Origin: Acidiferrobacterales bacterium
Lineage (GTDB): Bacteria; Pseudomonadota; Gammaproteobacteria; Acidiferrobacterales; SZUA-150
Direction: 5' to 3'
Length of the DNA: 34,637 nt
Assembly: GCA_947258385.1 (NCBI GenBank)
Contig: CAMYII010000078.1
Location: 9,246-43,882 of the forward strand
The translations under genes were made by a program, and so were the position numbers. The notes under the pieces are model-generated. The model did not search any database and had not been told where the DNA came from. It saw only the letters and a list, made by a program, of their open reading frames with translations. Below are positions 32,583 through 34,637 of the stretch, one piece after another; position 1 is the first letter of the stretch; every line of letters begins with the position of its first letter.

Positions 32583-33041
32583 ATAACAATATTCTGAAAT
32601 CTTTCTATTATCTTCAGAGAAAAGGGAAAGCGAAAGTCATTTCCAGCCATTGCCTTTATCAGGGCCACAACCAATACGAAGACGTAGATAATCCCAACAA
32701 CTACGACCAGGTAGAAAAGACCGCTTCTTCCTGCAATCGTTGTGGCAATCCCCAGATCTTTAAGAATTTGTTCAATAGCCATCCAACCTAGGGATATAAA
32801 AAGGACATAAATAGGCACACTCAATGCCAGATCCGAGGAGCGTAGCGCATAGAGTCTTGCGGATACGTAGCGGTCGGGCTTCTTGTCTTTAAGATACCAG
32901 TACAGCGCAAGCGGAAAGAAAATGGCGCCCGCAAAGTACAGAGCACTGCCGACCAAAGCAAGAGTTGGGCCCAGGGCCGCGATAATTCGTTTTTTCTGGC
33001 TCCTTATTGGCATTCTTGTACCCAAGTATGGTGCGTTCTAA
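32528..33041 (-). mobile_element. Integron-type gene cassette carrying a membrane protein
   Basis: Bounded by the G/TTAGAAC junction at 33041-33042 and the G/TTACGCC junction at 32528. It contains one gene and one attC. The 10-bp complement between its start and its R'' box is what an excised circular cassette would need to form attC. Confidence 0.7.
32537..33013 (-). CDS. Integral membrane protein of unknown function, cassette gene
   Basis: About 158 residues from the ATG at 33013; a TTG at 33025 gives four more. Four hydrophobic segments are seen: TLALVGSALYFAGAIFFPLALYW, a second around LALSVPIYVLFISLGW, then SGLFYLVVVVGIIYVFVLVVALI, with a short charged N-terminus. The tail NNSPQPTQKPRG is encoded by the attC site, a frequent sight in cassette genes. 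No family recognised. It is likely in the inner membrane. Confidence 0.75.
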   Translation of the reverse strand: MPIRSQKKRIIAALGPTLALVGSALYFAGAIFFPLALYWYLKDKKPDRYVSARLYALRSSDLALSVPIYVLFISLGWMAIEQILKDLGIATTIAGRSGLFYLVVVVGIIYVFVLVVALIKAMAGNDFRFPFSLKIIERFQNIVMRSNNSPQPTQKPRG

Positions 33042-33174
33042 CAGTTGAGTATACCGCTATGGCGGTAAAACATTGCCGCTACAGCGGCTATATTGCCCTA
33101 TTAATCCCTTGAAAACAAAGCACTCTTAGTATTAAAACCGCTAATTATTGGCGCAGCAAATGCCGCGTGCGCGG
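33026..33174. other. Gap with three small hairpins
   Basis: Short palindromes lie at 33053-33066 (ACCGC/GCGGT), 33075-33088 (GCCGCT/AGCGGC) and about 33162-33175 (GCCGCG/CGCGGC). They stand just outside the cassette start at 33042 and could belong to the preceding recombination site, but no R'' box was found. Confidence 0.35.
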
Positions 33175-33339
33175 CTATACGGGAAGGTCTACATGGCTTG
33201 GAATGGCGTGCTCCACAAGCCGCTCCAGCTTCTGGGTATCAGATGTGGCACCGGCATACCGATAGTCCCAGACGAAATTTACTGGCACGGCTAGAATACG
33301 TATCTCAAGTATTCTGACCGAATGGCGCTGACGGGTCGT
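33175..33339 (-). pseudogene. C-terminal fragment of an unidentified protein
   Basis: A 54-codon open frame without a start codon reads SVRILEIRILAVPVNFVWDY then RYAGATSDTQKLERLVEHAI and ends PSHVDLPV. The composition is protein-like. An in-frame stop precedes it at 33340-33342. The family is not recognised. Confidence 0.35.
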
Positions 33340-33368
33340 TCAACTTTGGAAAGTACCAGGATTTTAAG

Positions 33369-33573
33369 CCCGTCAGCCCTCGCTGAGGCCGCTTCCGCGC
33401 ATCCCTGCGCTCTCGCGGCACTGGTACTTCCTTGTACGGCGTACCGGAGAAAAACCGGGATGAGCGCGAGCTCTTGGCCGAGGCAATTGCGCGTTTTTTA
33501 GCGCAATCCGAGTTAGCGAGCGCCCCGATTTTTCGAGGACACGGAAGGGACCGCGCGATAGCGCGGCGAGGGG
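33369..33573 (+). repeat. Long structured repeat, copy A (left of hicAB)
   Basis: About 205 bp of nested imperfect palindrome: CCCTCGC/GCGAGGG at the base, CCGCGC/GCGCGG, then AAAAACCGGG against a matching CCCG-TTTTT arm. At the apex ATTGCGC (33486-33492) pairs with GCGCAAT (33501-33507). Copy B at 34247-34464 matches it closely outside the apex. Confidence 0.8.
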
Positions 33574-33649
33574 CCGGGGATGGCTCGAATCAAAGCGGTC
33601 CGTCGTACAGGGGGAGGAACCTGCGTTGGACTAGGCGCCGTCAGGCGGC

Positions 33650-33865
33650 CTATGCATAGATGAGGCGGCGACCCTTTGGCTCCGGAATCGGGTCCCCGAA
33701 TTCTTTCGCTGTGTCCAGCCAAAGCTGGATCGCATCGTTGGCATTTGCCAGGGCCTCTTCCTGTGATGCGCCATGAGCCATACAGCCCGGAAGCTCCGGC
33801 ACCTCGGCGATAAAGGCGCTGTCGTCATCACTCCAATAGATGATGGTCTCGTATTTGTACATCAT
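33650..33865 (-). CDS. hicB: HicB-family antitoxin
   Basis: This 71-residue protein has the HicB partial RNase-H-like fold: YETIIYWSDDDSAFIAEVPE, LPGCMAHGASQEEALANAND and AIQLWLDTAKEFGDPIPEP. There is no C-terminal DNA-binding domain, so it is the short form. It overlaps the toxin gene by 4 bp. It would neutralise HicA by direct binding. Confidence 0.9.
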   Translation of the reverse strand: MMYKYETIIYWSDDDSAFIAEVPELPGCMAHGASQEEALANANDAIQLWLDTAKEFGDPIPEPKGRRLIYA

Positions 33866-34116
33866 TCTTCACCCGCTAGACGGTATTTAACAATTATAGC
33901 TCTAACTTGCCGGACCTGATATGGCTTCGCTTTGCTCCCTTCTCGCTGTAAGTTTATTTTTTCCTCGACGTCTTCCCTTCTATAGACATGATGGCTTCCA
34001 CGTATTCTTTCATCGAACCCGAGCCGAGTCAGCAAACCCCGGAGATCGTCGAACGGAATATTAGCGTCCGACGCCCCCCGAAGGATCTTGTCCATTAACT
34101 TCTCGTATTTCCCCAT
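33862..34116 (-). CDS. hicA: HicA-family mRNA interferase toxin
   Basis: This 84-residue protein has a dsRNA-binding-like fold: N-terminal helix MGKYEKLMDKILRGASD, FDDLRGLLTRLGFDERIRGS, the catalytic His region GSHHVYRRED and the final helix VRQVRAIIVKYRLAGEE. HicA usually has about 60-85 residues. The active His appears intact. It is first in the operon, as usual, and precedes hicB. The pair lies between two direct copies of a structured repeat. Confidence 0.88.
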   Translation of the reverse strand: MGKYEKLMDKILRGASDANIPFDDLRGLLTRLGFDERIRGSHHVYRREDVEEKINLQREGSKAKPYQVRQVRAIIVKYRLAGEE

Positions 34117-34246
34117 CGGCTTTTCGTGGTGTCTTTATGTAGCTCGTAGATGGAACTTAAGGGTACGGCCAAAAGAACGCATCTCAGAGATTACAGCCAA
34201 ATGGAGTTGGAATCAGCTCAAACTTCAGCAGGGCAAAGTTTTGAAT

Positions 34247-34464
34247 CCCGTCAGCCCTCGCTGAGGCCGCTCCGCGCATCCCTGCGCTCTCGCGGCACTG
34301 GTACTTCCTGTACGGCGTACCGGAGAAAAACCGGGATCAGCGCGAGCTCTTGGCCGAGGCAGCCCAAACACTCAATTGTCTTTTAATTGAGTGTTTGGGT
34401 CCGAGTTAGCGAGCGCCCCGGTTTTTCGAGGAACGGAAGGGACCGCGCGGTAGCGCGGCGAGGG
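34247..34464 (+). repeat. Long structured repeat, copy B (right of hicAB)
   Basis: About 218 bp, same orientation as copy A at 33369-33573 and nearly identical in the arms. The apex differs: CCCAAACACTCAATT (34363-34377) pairs perfectly with AATTGAGTGTTTGGG (34385-34399), a 15-bp stem in place of the 7-bp stem of copy A. Confidence 0.8.
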
Positions 34465-34484
34465 CTCGGGCGCGCTTTCTTTTC

Positions 34485-34518
34485 GTCCCTTTTCTTTGCG
34501 CGCACAAAGAAAAGGGAC
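34485..34518 (+). repeat. Perfect 14-bp hairpin beside repeat B
   Basis: GTCCCTTTTCTTTG at 34485-34498 and CAAAGAAAAGGGAC at 34505-34518 form a perfect stem with a 6-base loop. It has no counterpart beside copy A. On either strand it lacks a clean T run after the stem, so it is more likely part of the repeat element than a terminator. Confidence 0.6.
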
Positions 34519-34578
34519 CCGTCGTACGGGCGCGGAAGCCCGTTATTAGATTCTCAGTCCGCCGCAGGCGACACAAAC

Positions 34579-34637
34579 TCAATCCGGAAACACCCCCGTC
34601 GACAAATACCGATCCCCCCGATCACAAATAATCACCG
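34579..34637 (-). CDS. cysM: Cysteine synthase B, C-terminal end only
   Basis: The minus frame entering from the right edge reads VIICDRGDRYLSTGVFPD and stops with TGA at 34579-34581. This is the conserved C-terminus of O-acetylserine sulfhydrylase B (CysM), where I-x-C-D-x-G-D-R-Y-L-S-T-G-x-F is nearly invariant. The rest of the gene lies outside the window. Confidence 0.8.
   Translation of the reverse strand, partial: VIICDRGDRYLSTGVFPD

Noticed and set aside
33369-34540. CRISPR array suggested by repeated text
   Set aside because: Only two long, palindromic copies exist, separated by hicAB, with no regular short repeats or spacers.

Overview
The window reads as chromosomal DNA of a gammaproteobacterium, probably an environmental respiring or chemolithotrophic lineage known mainly from metagenomes. 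The evidence is a ba3-type terminal oxidase operon, c4-like and di-heme cytochromes, the methylcitrate cycle and a cysM end at the right edge. This placement is inferred from gene content; there is no rRNA or tRNA to anchor it. The left half and the prp operon are mid-to-high GC. The stretches at about 15.7-22.4 kb and 28.3-34.5 kb are visibly more AT-rich and accessory.

Left part (1-14.5 kb). A minus-strand operon encodes a ba3 oxidase (tiny subunit, CuA subunit II, subunit I), then a di-heme cytochrome c and the N-terminus of a copper P-type ATPase of the FixI/CcoI type that could serve oxidase maturation. A divergent secreted protein, a PhnD-like binding protein, a beta-barrel gene ended by a 200-bp palindromic element and a SYLF lipoprotein follow. 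Next come a three-gene operon (59-aa protein, 348-aa coiled-coil protein, exported amidohydrolase-like protein), a di-heme oxidoreductase and a CPA1 antiporter.

Middle (14.5-28.3 kb). A RelE/HigB-like toxin with an XRE antitoxin has a promoter that predicts a leaderless transcript. A compact minus-strand biosynthetic cluster follows: asparagine synthase, a single-module NRPS (adenylation-carrier-thioesterase) and a cytochrome P450. By analogy with known systems, it may modify one carrier-bound amino acid and release it. Two small genes lie just upstream of it. The plus-strand prpE-prpB-prpC-prpD set converts propionate through propionyl-CoA and 2-methylcitrate to pyruvate and succinate.

Right part (28.3-34.6 kb). 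This is a decaying accessory region. It holds an IS3-family fragment and several minus-oriented integron-type gene cassettes with no integrase in view. Two cassettes are supported by 10-bp matches between the cassette start and the attC R'' box. Also here are a ParE toxin with an in-frame stop and its intact antitoxin, an XRE regulator with an internally inverted segment, and hicAB between two direct copies of a long structured repeat. The 3' end of cysM closes the window.

The strongest leads are the NRPS/P450/asparagine synthase cluster, the cassette array, the repeat family whose apex hairpin differs between copies, and the twin terminator-like leaders.
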